This document shows positions 34,801 to 43,624 of a stretch of DNA of 64,000 nucleotides, piece after piece (the first letter of the stretch is position 1; each line of letters opens with the position of its first letter). The position numbers and the translations under genes are program-made. Origin of the DNA: Bacillota bacterium (GTDB lineage: Bacteria; Bacillota; Clostridia; Peptostreptococcales; Anaerovoracaceae). The stretch covers positions 121,939 to 185,938 of the forward strand of contig JAHZHL010000033.1 in NCBI GenBank assembly GCA_019420305.1, in the 5' to 3' direction. The notes beneath the pieces were generated by a model. The model had not been told where the DNA came from. It worked only from the letters and a program-made list of their open reading frames with translations, and ran no database searches.

Positions 34801-36036
34801 GAGGACATCGTATTTTTTCCTCCTGTTCCATTCTCTTAAAACCTCGATTCCGCTGAACGCCCTATGCTCCATATCCTCCCATAACCGCGTTTGCAGGGTT
34901 CTGGCGTTTTCCACGAAACTTTTTTCTTTCTCGCGGGCGACCTCCAGTATCGTATTGCTTGTGAAATCTCCTACAATACGGTTGATATCCGGATGATAAT
35001 CGGGTCTCATCATGAGTGTCACGTTGATACAAAATCCGCTGTTTACGCACCAGGTGTCGAGCACATGGGCGTAGACAGCCATAATCGCGGACGACGGCGT
35101 AATCCGGTTTTCACCGGCGTTTCGGGAAAAGGCCTTCCACCGCTGGCGCTCAAGGCAGAAGGATTTTATCGCGAAATCCGCTCGTTCCCCGGATGTCTGG
35201 CTATCCCCCGGAGGAAGATGAGGCATATCCGGCAAACTCTCAAGTCTTTTCAGCCAGTAGGCTTTATCCTCTGTTCGTTTTACTCGCATACTCGGCTTGT
35301 TTTTCACAGCCTCATCGAACAGAACCACATCCCGGAAGGTTATGCGGGGAGGCTCCTTTTCCGAAACCCTTCCTGTATAAAAATCCATCAGATCCTTTAA
35401 AAGGATTCCCATGCTTACGGAGTCCGCAAGCAGCATATCCATAGAAAAGTGCACTACACTTTCTTCTCCCGCTGTAGTGATAACCAGTTCGTACAAAAAA
35501 GGGTCCTCGATATCATACACTTTCTGTTCCAGCCTTTTTCTCGTCTTCCATACTTCCTCCTGCAGATTTTCTCCTATCCTTTCCTCTATCTTTGGATAGC
35601 GAAAGTCTTTTACGATTCTCTGATAACCGTCTCTGGTAACAGCCGCTCGCAGCATCGGATGCCGATGGATTACCTGATGGAACGCCTTCTGCATTCTGTC
35701 CCTGTCGCACCTGGGAAGTTTCACCTCCACATAGGCGTGGCATCCGATCCCGCCGTAATCGTAAAAATCATTTCTTCCCAAAAGATAGGAGGATTGCACT
35801 TCCGTAAGGAGAAAGGGCTCGTACTGATGAGCGGTATCCGGCGTTATGGTCTGCCGTTCCGCTTTGTTAATATAATCAATGATCGTTTCTCTCTTACTTT
35901 TTACTTCATTCTTTAAATCTTCGGTGAAAACGCCTTTTGGCGCTTTGAATCTGAGCTTCTCACCTTCCACCCACAGGAAAATTCCTTCCTCGCAGCATTT
36001 TTCAATTATGTTTGCAATGGCTGTTTCTTCTCTCAT
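31816..36036 (-). CDS. NRPS: docking-Cy-MT-PCP-TE, without an A domain
   Basis: This 1406-residue protein starts at ATG 36036, overlapping the thioesterase stop (ATGA). A TubC-type docking domain (about 3-56) is followed by a heterocyclization domain (about 70-490) with the intact D200-x4-D205-x2-S208 motif and TPQVFIDCQV (Thr440, Asp446). A methyltransferase domain has VGSGVGG (770-776). There is no adenylation core. A short A10-like relic, SSELPLNQEGRIDKNAL (976-992), sits where an A domain should end. A PCP follows (FFDLGGDSLLAS, Ser1046), then a thioesterase with GHCFGG, where Cys1190 replaces the usual Ser. Cy-MT-PCP-TE without A is the ending of yersiniabactin HMWP1, whose carriers are charged by an A domain on another protein. 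Confidence 0.92.
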   Translation of the reverse strand: MREETAIANIIEKCCEEGIFLWVEGEKLRFKAPKGVFTEDLKNEVKSKRETIIDYINKAERQTITPDTAHQYEPFLLTEVQSSYLLGRNDFYDYGGIGCHAYVEVKLPRCDRDRMQKAFHQVIHRHPMLRAAVTRDGYQRIVKDFRYPKIEERIGENLQEEVWKTRKRLEQKVYDIEDPFLYELVITTAGEESVVHFSMDMLLADSVSMGILLKDLMDFYTGRVSEKEPPRITFRDVVLFDEAVKNKPSMRVKRTEDKAYWLKRLESLPDMPHLPPGDSQTSGERADFAIKSFCLERQRWKAFSRNAGENRITPSSAIMAVYAHVLDTWCVNSGFCINVTLMMRPDYHPDINRIVGDFTSNTILEVAREKEKSFVENARTLQTRLWEDMEHRAFSGIEVLREWNRRKKYDVLMPYVYTSTLGIENLDSSDIEVTYKASQTPQVFIDCQVGESAGNLSVIWTLRKGTVDETVADIMFESFCEMIEALSQKEELWREPAEDYIPHKQRLFYEDTLRQCRKDEEQWRLKYAEIDEEKCENILKEHLAAEDAAVISGEKADIYILPEKEENPHYFAERDRKIKKRNREEAARLCDSVQWDSMLADIRTANEVAILDIMRTFRKAGAFLSDRETYSQKELEIMLQAAPDYRYLLERWLKALKREGCILEHNGKYRAAMTDVEERYRKLMDRAKRIARENPGYKGMESYLLSSAEKLADSISGKINPVEFLFPKGESQTAHEIYHDLFAAKMLNRLCLKTIETAAEGAEKIRILEVGSGVGGTSDELIPFLADYPDVEYYFTDISQYFLQEAKAKYKQYDFVNYGIYDLNEPYEKQGLKMGSFDFIVCANTFHNAIDGFEAMKKVKQALKPNGCMIFLDCIFESASLLASKGMLHHGAIEDTRREDKRIFFTDEEWRSMIAAAGLELADAYPRPDDPFAAFNLKYYAVHNRNGYKDVGTDKVWDLLREELPSEEKLGKLTVSSELPLNQEGRIDKNALKSKTQDGRKRKGSGSKDMPATKLEEEIAAVWKEVLELDEIPGVTDSFFDLGGDSLLASMAITKIRGKVDRAREVEWNDLMNLLLKNNTVRKLASAIDSIKPAEDCPHFAMIYQRGTKTPENVWAFFVNGTATMPIYQTLFEKLKKAIPETDAVVGLHCGDPDRFLKISPGEVINCMAKRNAEYLISLGAENYSLIGHCFGGGVAIETGRLMKAAGIENLRVTTIDTKRFVGHFDNDIFFEKGFGEMYGADMAECGYDMDDELFKDTMREFEKKNGRFLTSDEMCVRKEVPEEIRRCCKKLKEKTVEERLDHIFRQVESKLPGGFDDRVFKNSYFMFAKILADFMAYEPEKYDGRVDAFLCRDQSGFFVTGDLESLDYARQAVTGEGRRIWIDGDHFTCMETPNVEKIVEVLTGE

Positions 36037-36734
36037 AATGGTTCCTTTCCTAATATCGAATTGATCGCGCCAACCACATCTCCCGCGCAATCTTTTATAA
36101 ACATATGCCCGCTTTCAAACTCATACGTTCCAAAGGAGTTGTGGCCGTATTTTTTCCACTGCTCGGCGTCCTCCTTTGTGACGCTGTCGTATTTGCCATA
36201 AAAGACATGGATTCCGCCGCTGTAGTCGATATCTTCATAGTGGTGATGGTAGCTTTCTACCAGCCTGTAATCGTTTTTAAACCGGGGCAGGAAGTAATCT
36301 CTGATTTCCTCGCTGAAAGCTTCCGCCGGGGTATCTCCCATTTCCAGTATTTTTTCTATGAACTCCTCGTCCGGAAGACCGCTGATCGCTTCCTCCCTGG
36401 GAAGCATGAAGGGCGGGGTATTTCCCGAAAAGAATACATGAATCGGCTGCGGCATCTTTTTTCTGCAAAGTATTTTTAAAATCTCGTACGCGATCCAACT
36501 GCCCATACTGTGCCCGAACAACGCGTATTCCTCTCCCGGTTCGATCTTTTCCGTGATCGAGCCGTAAACATCTTCCAGAGCGTCTTCCCAGTTTTCATAC
36601 AAAGGTTCCGCGGCCCGGACGCCTTTACCCGACAGCTCCACAGGAACAAGCTGAATGTTCTCGCGCAGAATAGGGTTCCATCCGCTGTAGACAGACGCGG
36701 AGCCTCCCGCGTATGGAATACAGAACAGTTTCAT
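36033..36734 (-). CDS. Type II thioesterase, first of two
   Basis: This protein of about 233 residues is an external (type II) thioesterase. It opens MKLFCIPYAGGSAS, the family hallmark, and has the nucleophile in FGHSMGSW (Ser about 81). The acid is in FYGKYDSVTKEDA and the His in FESGHMF. Such enzymes clear wrong or stalled acyl groups from NRPS carriers. The ATG at 36734 is chosen; a TTG three codons earlier overlaps the preceding gene. The gene lies between the AL-KR-PCP gene and the terminal NRPS gene, overlapping the latter by 4 bases. Confidence 0.9.
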   Translation of the reverse strand: MKLFCIPYAGGSASVYSGWNPILRENIQLVPVELSGKGVRAAEPLYENWEDALEDVYGSITEKIEPGEEYALFGHSMGSWIAYEILKILCRKKMPQPIHVFFSGNTPPFMLPREEAISGLPDEEFIEKILEMGDTPAEAFSEEIRDYFLPRFKNDYRLVESYHHHYEDIDYSGGIHVFYGKYDSVTKEDAEQWKKYGHNSFGTYEFESGHMFIKDCAGDVVGAINSILGKEPL

Positions 36735-36735
36735 T

Positions 36736-39700
36736 TTAATCAACCCTTTCTTTTATCCTCTTTTTCATCTCATCAAATCTGCTAAAACGGAATATTTCCC
36801 TGGCGGAAAGTTCCGTTCCGAACTCCTTCTGAATTTCTTTCGGCAATTGGAAGGCTTTGATGGAGTCTCCGCCCAGTTCAAAAAAGTCATCTCCCGGATG
36901 CCGTACCTTTCCATCCAGAACCTTTTCCCATATTTTTATGAGACGGCGATCCATCTCGTCAAAGGCGGAGATTTCCCGCTCTTGCTTTTTTTCCTCCTGA
37001 GGGATTTCCTGTAACATGTATTTTTTTATGTAATTTTTACGCCGATCGAGCCCTATATACACGGAACACGCCTTTGCCCCCAGACACCGCTCTATCGAAA
37101 TTACGCCGGCGTCTCCTTCAATATCGTAAAACCCCTTGTTTCTTCCCATATCTTCAAATCCGCTGTCATAGGAGAGCCCTGTGTTTTTCCATGAACCGGA
37201 ATTTACGCAGAGTATGTTTTCCCCTTCCTGCTGTTTTGCTCTCGCGAAAGCAGGCAGAAAGCTGTTTGCCGCAGAGTAGGCGCCAAAACTTGCCGTGCCG
37301 AAAAATCCATTGGTGGATCCGAACAGAAGAAGTCTCACATCCTTTCTGTCCGCGGCAATCCGGTACAAATTCCGCGTACCCGTTATTTTCGCCTCGAACA
37401 TCTCTTCATAGAGTTCCTCATCGCAGTTTGCGATGAGCCTTCTCTCGGCCTTCTGCCAATGTTCCTTCAGGTTTCCGACGCCGGAAAGGTGCAGGATCTC
37501 GCTGATACCCATTCTGTATTTTTGCTCGTATTTTTCCACAACGCGTTTGATTGCTTCATAGTCAGCCACATTGGCCTTTTCATAATGGACCGTTTCCGCA
37601 ATCTGTTTCAGAAGACAAAGAGTCTGGCGATATTGAGAATCTTTCTCTATATCACGTCTTCCGATCATTACGATTTTCGCCCGATAGAAGGAAAGCAGAT
37701 AACGACAGAGCAGTCTTCCGATTCCTCCCAGTCCTCCCGTTACGATGTAAAGCCCGCCGTATGTAAATCCGCCTTTGCCATCATCGGAATCCATGGCCTC
37801 CAGCTTCAACTGAAATACGTCTTCTTTTCTGACTGTAAAGATCCCGCTTTGCGCTTTGCCGCGGCGGATATACGACACTGCCGTTTTAACGGAAACCGGG
37901 TCTGAAAAATCATCTATATCCAGGAGCATACACTTTGCGCCGCACTCTGCCTCAAGGCATTTTAAAAAGCCCGCCTCCTGCCCTCCAGGAACGTCCCGCG
38001 GCTTCCTTTTCTCCAGAGGGTATCTGCTTTCCGTAAGACAGATAAGCCTGCCGCAGGGGATCTGACCTTTTGCTATTTTCTGACCCAGCGCCCTGAGCCG
38101 GGGAAAGTCTCCCTGAAAGACGATAACGCCGGAATCCGCCGCAGTCTCTGCCAGCCTGGCAAGTTCTCCTTTGAGATAGTCATGGCTAACCGTCAGGTGC
38201 AGCGCTTCTCCCCGCCCGCGCTCTGCGAAGCGCTCCTTAACAAAGATTTCTTTCAGAAACCAGTCCGGGATCTCGGTTCGCTTCATCTTCGCTTCCTTTT
38301 CTCTCATCGCCTCCTGGATATCTTTAAAACCGCCGTCTTGGTACTTTTTCGCAATCCGGGCCCGCTGTATTTTCTCAAGATTGGATTTGCTGACTTCTTC
38401 CTGGGGCAGAGGGATCGCTTCCGCCAGATGAATATGCAGTTTTTTCTTTACTTCTGCCAGTACCTTCCGGCGCGCGTATACCGGCTCCGTGTGGCTTTGC
38501 GGTGTAAAAAAGGCGATTACCTGTTCGGCGCCGTTTTGATCAACGCACTGGCAGACAGCGACATATGAGCTTCTCACTTCCTCCAGTTCGCCGATCAAAG
38601 CTTCGATTTCCGCATTAGCGTAGTTGAGGCCGTTCACGATCACCACATCTTTTTCTCTGCCTGTCAATATTACGCTTCCCTCTGACAGGAATCCGGCGTC
38701 GCCTGTATTGAACCAGCCGTCTTCTGTGAAAACCTTCTCGTTTTCCCCCGTGTTTTTATAATAGCCCTTTGTAACCTCCTTTCCCCGAATCTGAAAAACG
38801 CCGACTTCTCCATCTTTTAGAGGGACGCCCTTTTCATCCACGATCCGCACATCGATCCCCGGGAGGGGCTTTCCGATTTTCGTAAAGGTTCGCCCTTTGT
38901 ATTCCGCGGTCCCACCGCTTCCAAAGTTAAAGTCATTGTTATAAAGAACTCCCGAGCAGGTTTCGCACATTCCCCACGCCGGCTGCAGAGCGCATTCCCT
39001 GAGCCCGAATTTTTCAAAAAACCGAACAAATTCTTTTCCGGTCCTGGCGTCTACCATTTCGCCGCCGTCCAGCAGATTTACGACGGACGACAGATCTCTT
39101 GGAACGGTTTGTTTTTCCGCTTCCTTTTTCAGAAGAACGTACGCGAAGTGGGGCGCCCAGGACCAGTTGACTTTAAATTCCTCAATCAGATCGAGCCATC
39201 TTGTGATATTTTGGAGAATATATCCTTTTTCCACCTGAATCTGCTCTCCGTAATTGCTGAGACCATTCAGATGGGCCATAAAAAGCCCTCCCGGATGTTC
39301 CAGAGGCATCCAGTTTAAAAAGGTCCTGTTTTCATAGTCAAACACTTTTTTCAGGGCATTTTCCCTTGATACTGCCGCCTTATTGGTCTGCATCACACAT
39401 TTGGGCGTCCCGGTTGTTCCGGAAGTCAGAAACAAAAGCGCCGTATCCTCCGGCGACAGGTGCCTTTCTTTGGGCAGAAAGAACTCTCCCCCGGTTTCCC
39501 GCCCGCCGCCTTCTCCGGTATGTATCATGTGGCTTCGCTCAATCCCTGTTTTCCCGGCAAGCTCCAGATAGGCTCCATACATCGTCTCCGAGACTATGAT
39601 TTTGGGCTTATCAAGATGAAAATAGATTTTTTTCAAAGTTTCGCCTTCCGCGGGGGCACCTGGAATCTCCAGGGCGGGATTCATCAGAACCGGAACAAAT

Positions 39701-39939
39701 CCGTAAAAAATACATGCCCAGAAATGAATCAGGAATTCCTGGTCATCATATATCTGAAAGATTAAAAAATCCTTCGGCCTGCACCCTGAATCTTTCAGGA
39801 ACGCTCCCCTGGCGACTGCCTTTTCCGCGATCTCCGCGTAAGTAAGCCGGTTTCTTTGGCCGTTTTCACGGATAAATGTGATCCCCTTTTGGGGGCATTT
39901 GCCAAGGACTTTTTCATATAGGTCGATTAACATTTCCAT
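36736..39939 (-). CDS. Acyl-ligase (A-like)-ketoreductase-PCP protein
   Basis: This 1067-residue protein is a hybrid module. An adenylate-forming ligase (about 1-530) has LFLTSGTTGTPK (170-180), GKPLPGIDVRIVDEKGVPL and a final EKIQRAR with Lys523. It resembles the AMP ligases that start hybrid PKS/NRPS lines more than an amino-acid A domain. A KR structural half (about 570-720) is followed by the catalytic KR with VTGGLGGIG (733-741) and Ser875, Tyr888 and Asn892 in the order S...YxxxN. A PCP ends it (FFELGGDSIKAF, Ser1026). There is no KS or AT, so it probably activates and reduces a keto acid or supplies a beta-hydroxy acyl unit. Confidence 0.9.
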   Translation of the reverse strand: MEMLIDLYEKVLGKCPQKGITFIRENGQRNRLTYAEIAEKAVARGAFLKDSGCRPKDFLIFQIYDDQEFLIHFWACIFYGFVPVLMNPALEIPGAPAEGETLKKIYFHLDKPKIIVSETMYGAYLELAGKTGIERSHMIHTGEGGGRETGGEFFLPKERHLSPEDTALLFLTSGTTGTPKCVMQTNKAAVSRENALKKVFDYENRTFLNWMPLEHPGGLFMAHLNGLSNYGEQIQVEKGYILQNITRWLDLIEEFKVNWSWAPHFAYVLLKKEAEKQTVPRDLSSVVNLLDGGEMVDARTGKEFVRFFEKFGLRECALQPAWGMCETCSGVLYNNDFNFGSGGTAEYKGRTFTKIGKPLPGIDVRIVDEKGVPLKDGEVGVFQIRGKEVTKGYYKNTGENEKVFTEDGWFNTGDAGFLSEGSVILTGREKDVVIVNGLNYANAEIEALIGELEEVRSSYVAVCQCVDQNGAEQVIAFFTPQSHTEPVYARRKVLAEVKKKLHIHLAEAIPLPQEEVSKSNLEKIQRARIAKKYQDGGFKDIQEAMREKEAKMKRTEIPDWFLKEIFVKERFAERGRGEALHLTVSHDYLKGELARLAETAADSGVIVFQGDFPRLRALGQKIAKGQIPCGRLICLTESRYPLEKRKPRDVPGGQEAGFLKCLEAECGAKCMLLDIDDFSDPVSVKTAVSYIRRGKAQSGIFTVRKEDVFQLKLEAMDSDDGKGGFTYGGLYIVTGGLGGIGRLLCRYLLSFYRAKIVMIGRRDIEKDSQYRQTLCLLKQIAETVHYEKANVADYEAIKRVVEKYEQKYRMGISEILHLSGVGNLKEHWQKAERRLIANCDEELYEEMFEAKITGTRNLYRIAADRKDVRLLLFGSTNGFFGTASFGAYSAANSFLPAFARAKQQEGENILCVNSGSWKNTGLSYDSGFEDMGRNKGFYDIEGDAGVISIERCLGAKACSVYIGLDRRKNYIKKYMLQEIPQEEKKQEREISAFDEMDRRLIKIWEKVLDGKVRHPGDDFFELGGDSIKAFQLPKEIQKEFGTELSAREIFRFSRFDEMKKRIKERVD

Positions 39940-39963
39940 TTTTTCACCCGTTCTTTCCTTTTC

Positions 39964-40668
39964 TTATCCTGTAAAATACTGATCCAGTTTTTTCACGGTG
40001 TCGATATAACGATCCCTCTCATGAAGAAGAAAATAATGATTTGACTGAAAGGGAATGTATAGGACCTGCCTGGTTGAATAAGTCAGCCATTCCCCAAGTT
40101 CTTCCCTGGGGGTTTTTCGGTCATTTTCGGAATAAAGCACCGCCATATCAACCGGAAGGCATGACGCCTTTTTAAAAGAAAAATCCTCGTATACCTTTGA
40201 ATCGGCCCGTATGATGGGGATCATCATCTCTAGCATTTCTTCCTCTAAGCTGTCGCCGAAAAATCCCCCTTCCCGGATCAGAAATTCAACAATTTCCGGA
40301 TCGGATTTTGTCGAAAGCCGTTCCTTTTCGGCATTCAGGCTTCCATGTCCTGAGGCGATAATCGCCCGGGGCATTGGGAATTCTTCCCGCTTCAGAATCC
40401 TTTCAGCCACATACATGGCTGCCGCGGCTCCCATACAGTGCCCTCCGAGATAATAGGGGCTTTCCGCGCGCTCCACGTCGTTTTTGATCCTGCCGTAGAC
40501 GTCCTCACAGAGTTCCTCCATATTTGAAAAAAAATCTTCCATGATTCGTTTGCCATGTCCGGCAAGCTCCATCACCGTAAATTTTATGTCCGGCGCAAAC
40601 TGCTTTTTATAGCTGTTGAAAGTCGCGCCGGAACCTCCCGCGTAAGGGATAAAATAAAATGGTCTCAT
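39964..40668 (-). CDS. Type II thioesterase, second of two
   Basis: This 234-residue protein starts at ATG 40668, where it opens MRPFYFIPYAGGSGATF, the type II thioesterase hallmark; the long upstream extension of the frame would overlap the permease gene and is not used. The nucleophile Ser/Cys position reads GGHCMGAAAAMYVAE, so the motif is GHCMG with Cys in place of Ser, as in the terminal TE. The acid is probably in LYSENDRKTP and the His in FQSNHYFLLHE. It shares the stand-alone type with the other TE gene 4 kb downstream but differs at the nucleophile. Confidence 0.86.
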   Translation of the reverse strand: MRPFYFIPYAGGSGATFNSYKKQFAPDIKFTVMELAGHGKRIMEDFFSNMEELCEDVYGRIKNDVERAESPYYLGGHCMGAAAAMYVAERILKREEFPMPRAIIASGHGSLNAEKERLSTKSDPEIVEFLIREGGFFGDSLEEEMLEMMIPIIRADSKVYEDFSFKKASCLPVDMAVLYSENDRKTPREELGEWLTYSTRQVLYIPFQSNHYFLLHERDRYIDTVKKLDQYFTG

Positions 40669-40673
40669 TGTGT

Positions 40674-42908
40674 CTACTCTCTTTCTTTCAGAACATAGGT
40701 GAGTTCCACCCGGTTTAAAGAAACTGCCGTTATCACTCTTACCGCCAGGTAAGCCGCCAGTTGAATCACCCCTATCTTGAAGATGTCTCCCCAGGAAAGG
40801 GTAAAAGGAATAAAGCCTCTGAAGGTCAGTATGAGGCTCGGCCACATCTGCTTCATCAGATAAAGATCCAGGGGGATGCCGATTACAATTCCCAGCGCCA
40901 CCACGAAAAGTTTACCGTCAATAAACACGCTCCCCAGTTCTCTGTCAGAATATCCGAGAATTTTCCCGAGGGAAATGGAATATTTGTTTTTGTCAATCCC
41001 CATGCCGAATATGACAAACATTAAAATGACAGCGATTACGATAGCTGCCATCGTCATCATCTGGATGGTAGCCGCAGTCATTTCGTAGTATTGTTCCGCG
41101 CTTTCCACGATGTCATCTCTTGTCAGAACGCTAGAAATATCCGCTTCTTTCAGATCCAGCTCATGATCGGAAAAGTAGCCGTTATAATCCTTTTCTTTCT
41201 CTCCCAGCACGCGGTTTAACTGACCCATATCCATAAACGCGTAGAGGCCCGCGGAGTAGTCTTTGACGCCGCTTACCTTTAATTGATAGGTATTATCCCC
41301 TTCCATGTCGGTCAGCCTGATGGTATCCCCCTTTTTCAGGCCAAATTTTTCGGAAACCGCGCTTGACAGTACAATCCCCCTTTTCCCCTCGGTGTCGCAG
41401 TCGATATACGCCGAGTCCGCCCTGATTCCGTAGCAGGTGATCGTCATATTTTCTTCCGCCTGTTTGAAATCGTATTTGAATTGGGCGATCTTAAGCTTTT
41501 CGGCTCCTTTATCATCGGTTTTCGCGTGTGAGTTCAGCATATAAACATAGTTACTGGGCACATCCTGCTTCACATCCTCAATATAAACGCGGATACTGTC
41601 TTTCATTCCCATTCCCATAATCAGCAGAAAGCATGACAGGATCAATCCCACCACCAGCAGGAGATTATCCGCGACGCATTTTATGAGAATCCGCAGCCGG
41701 AAACGGGTCAGAAATGGAAAATGGCCCATTCTGACGCCGAATACCCGTTCCTTTTTCCTGTCGTTTTTCAAAAGAGCCAGAGGCTGCGCGTTCAGGAGCC
41801 TCATAAGACCGACGGTATTGATCAGCAGCACGATGAAAAAAGGAAGCAGTACAGCGGCTGCCATCGGCCCCGCTTTTTGCACAAGGTCCACCTCGGGGAT
41901 ACAGTAAAAGGAGTAAGCCGATGATACCAGCGGCTTCATCAGAAGATGGCTTCCGATCCCATATCCCACTACGGAACCTGCCACTGTCAGGATAAGAGGC
42001 AGTTTGATATAGCATCTCAGAATCTCGGCCGGTCTGTACCCTTGCGCGTAAAGGGCGCCGATTGATTTGCGTTCCCTCGCGATATCCGCTTTGGTAATGG
42101 CAAAAAGCAGAAAAGAGAGGATCAGCATGACTACGATTCCCAGGGCCAGGGCAGTGCTGTGGTCGCTTTCCAGCTTTGTAAAAATCCCCGTCACCCTTGT
42201 GCTTTCGCTGTTCTCAAGAAATCCAACCATAAGACGCTCCGCTTTCAAATAATCCCGCAGCTCCGAAATCTTATCCTCCTGCTCCTTTTCGCTCCAGTTT
42301 TTATCCCCTTTAAAGGCGTAATTATACACGATTTTGTCAGCGGGAAGTCTGTTAAAAGCCCGGGGTGCCATAAAGGCCAGCCCGAATTTACCAGGGTCAG
42401 AGCTGTTTGATGTCAGATCGGATATAATCAGAATATAGTCCGGGACGCAGCCCATTCCCTTTACGATATACTCCCGATCCGCGACTTTGACGGTTTCCCC
42501 TATTTTATAATCCCGGTTCTCCCCGTATTTTCGATCAAAAAATATTTCATTTCCGGAAATATCCGCGGATCCGGTCGTCTTTTCCAGCTTGTTTATCTCC
42601 TTTCTGACCGGAAATATCCGCAGGGTGCTTCCGTCGTCCTCATAATCGTAATAAAACTGTTCCTCCAGGTTGAATCCCATGTTTTCAATATATCTTTTCT
42701 GCTTAGCTCCCATGGCAACGGAAGTCTGAAAATCTCCATCCTCGACATTGTAAGATACTTTCGAGTCGTTCAGCTTTTCCAGTACGCTTACCGCCGCGCA
42801 GTTGTATCCGGTGACGATCGCGATCCCCACGACCAGGAGGACAAAAACCCCCGCGTATCGGAAGAAATTTCCTTTTATTTTTCTCGATATCTGTCTGTTT
42901 AAAACCAT
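40674..42908 (-). CDS. FtsX-type ABC permease in the NRPS operon
   Basis: This 744-residue protein has an N-terminal helix (about 16-37), a large extracytoplasmic domain (about 40-255), three helices, a second extracytoplasmic domain (about 440-610) and three more helices near 615-735. This is the arrangement of FtsX-fold permeases (MacB/LolCE/VexB-type) with two FtsX cores. These pair with the MacB-class ATPase encoded immediately upstream, one base away. FtsX permeases usually move or expel lipids, peptides or antibiotics using mechanotransmission rather than importing substrates. Export of the NRPS product, or self-protection, is the natural reading. Confidence 0.88.
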   Translation of the reverse strand: MVLNRQISRKIKGNFFRYAGVFVLLVVGIAIVTGYNCAAVSVLEKLNDSKVSYNVEDGDFQTSVAMGAKQKRYIENMGFNLEEQFYYDYEDDGSTLRIFPVRKEINKLEKTTGSADISGNEIFFDRKYGENRDYKIGETVKVADREYIVKGMGCVPDYILIISDLTSNSSDPGKFGLAFMAPRAFNRLPADKIVYNYAFKGDKNWSEKEQEDKISELRDYLKAERLMVGFLENSESTRVTGIFTKLESDHSTALALGIVVMLILSFLLFAITKADIARERKSIGALYAQGYRPAEILRCYIKLPLILTVAGSVVGYGIGSHLLMKPLVSSAYSFYCIPEVDLVQKAGPMAAAVLLPFFIVLLINTVGLMRLLNAQPLALLKNDRKKERVFGVRMGHFPFLTRFRLRILIKCVADNLLLVVGLILSCFLLIMGMGMKDSIRVYIEDVKQDVPSNYVYMLNSHAKTDDKGAEKLKIAQFKYDFKQAEENMTITCYGIRADSAYIDCDTEGKRGIVLSSAVSEKFGLKKGDTIRLTDMEGDNTYQLKVSGVKDYSAGLYAFMDMGQLNRVLGEKEKDYNGYFSDHELDLKEADISSVLTRDDIVESAEQYYEMTAATIQMMTMAAIVIAVILMFVIFGMGIDKNKYSISLGKILGYSDRELGSVFIDGKLFVVALGIVIGIPLDLYLMKQMWPSLILTFRGFIPFTLSWGDIFKIGVIQLAAYLAVRVITAVSLNRVELTYVLKERE

Positions 42909-42909
42909 C

Positions 42910-43614
42910 CTACCAGTTTATATCCTTCGCTCTTTTTAATTCACGGTTCTTATAATCTTCCGCAACAACGCCGTCTCTCAATTTTATGACATGATGAGCC
43001 ATATCTTTTATGTTTTCATTGTGGGTCACGATGACCAGCGTTGTTCCGTAAGTGCGGTTTATCCTTTCAAGAAGAAGTAAAATCTCCTTCGCTCTCTTAT
43101 AATCCAGCGCGCCGGTGGGTTCATCGCACAAAAGGACATCCGATTTTTTTACAAGGGCCCTCCCGAAGGCAACTCTTTGCTGCTGTCCCCCGGAGAGCTG
43201 ACTGGGGAATTTGTTCTGATGCTCCGAAAGCTCCAGCGTTTCCATAATTTCTTCCAGATCCATCGGGTCCCCGGAAAGATACGCGCAGCTTTCGATGTTT
43301 TCCTTTGCCGTCAAATCCCCCAGCAGGTTATAAAACTGAAAGACAAATCCCACTTCATTTCTTCTGTAGAGCATCCGCTCTTTCTTATTCATAACTGTAA
43401 TATCCCGACCCTTGTAGAACACCGTTCCCTCATCCGCCGTATCGAGGCCTCCGAGAATATGCAGCAGCGTGGATTTTCCCGATCCGGAAGGTCCCAGGAT
43501 TGTCACAATCTCGCCTTTTCTGATTTTAAAGTCAATCCCTTTCAGTACATCGGTTTTTCCTTCGCCCCGCCCGAAGGTTTTTTTCAGATTCTTTACTTTG
43601 TACAAATGTTTCAT
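42910..43614 (-). CDS. ABC transporter ATPase, MacB/LolD class
   Basis: This 234-residue ATPase starts at ATG 43614 behind GGGGGAA. It has Walker A GPSGSGKS (about 41-48), Q-loop VFQFYNLL, signature LSGGQQQRVAFGRALV, Walker B DVLLCDEPTGALD and H-loop IVTHNENI. The EPTGALD sequence is typical of the LolD/MacB class that pairs with FtsX-type permeases. It is expected to work with the permease encoded next, with a 1-base gap. The longer reading frame at its N-terminus overlaps the NRPS gene and is not used. Confidence 0.93.
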   Translation of the reverse strand: MKHLYKVKNLKKTFGRGEGKTDVLKGIDFKIRKGEIVTILGPSGSGKSTLLHILGGLDTADEGTVFYKGRDITVMNKKERMLYRRNEVGFVFQFYNLLGDLTAKENIESCAYLSGDPMDLEEIMETLELSEHQNKFPSQLSGGQQQRVAFGRALVKKSDVLLCDEPTGALDYKRAKEILLLLERINRTYGTTLVIVTHNENIKDMAHHVIKLRDGVVAEDYKNRELKRAKDINW

Positions 43615-43624
43615 ATTTCCCCCG

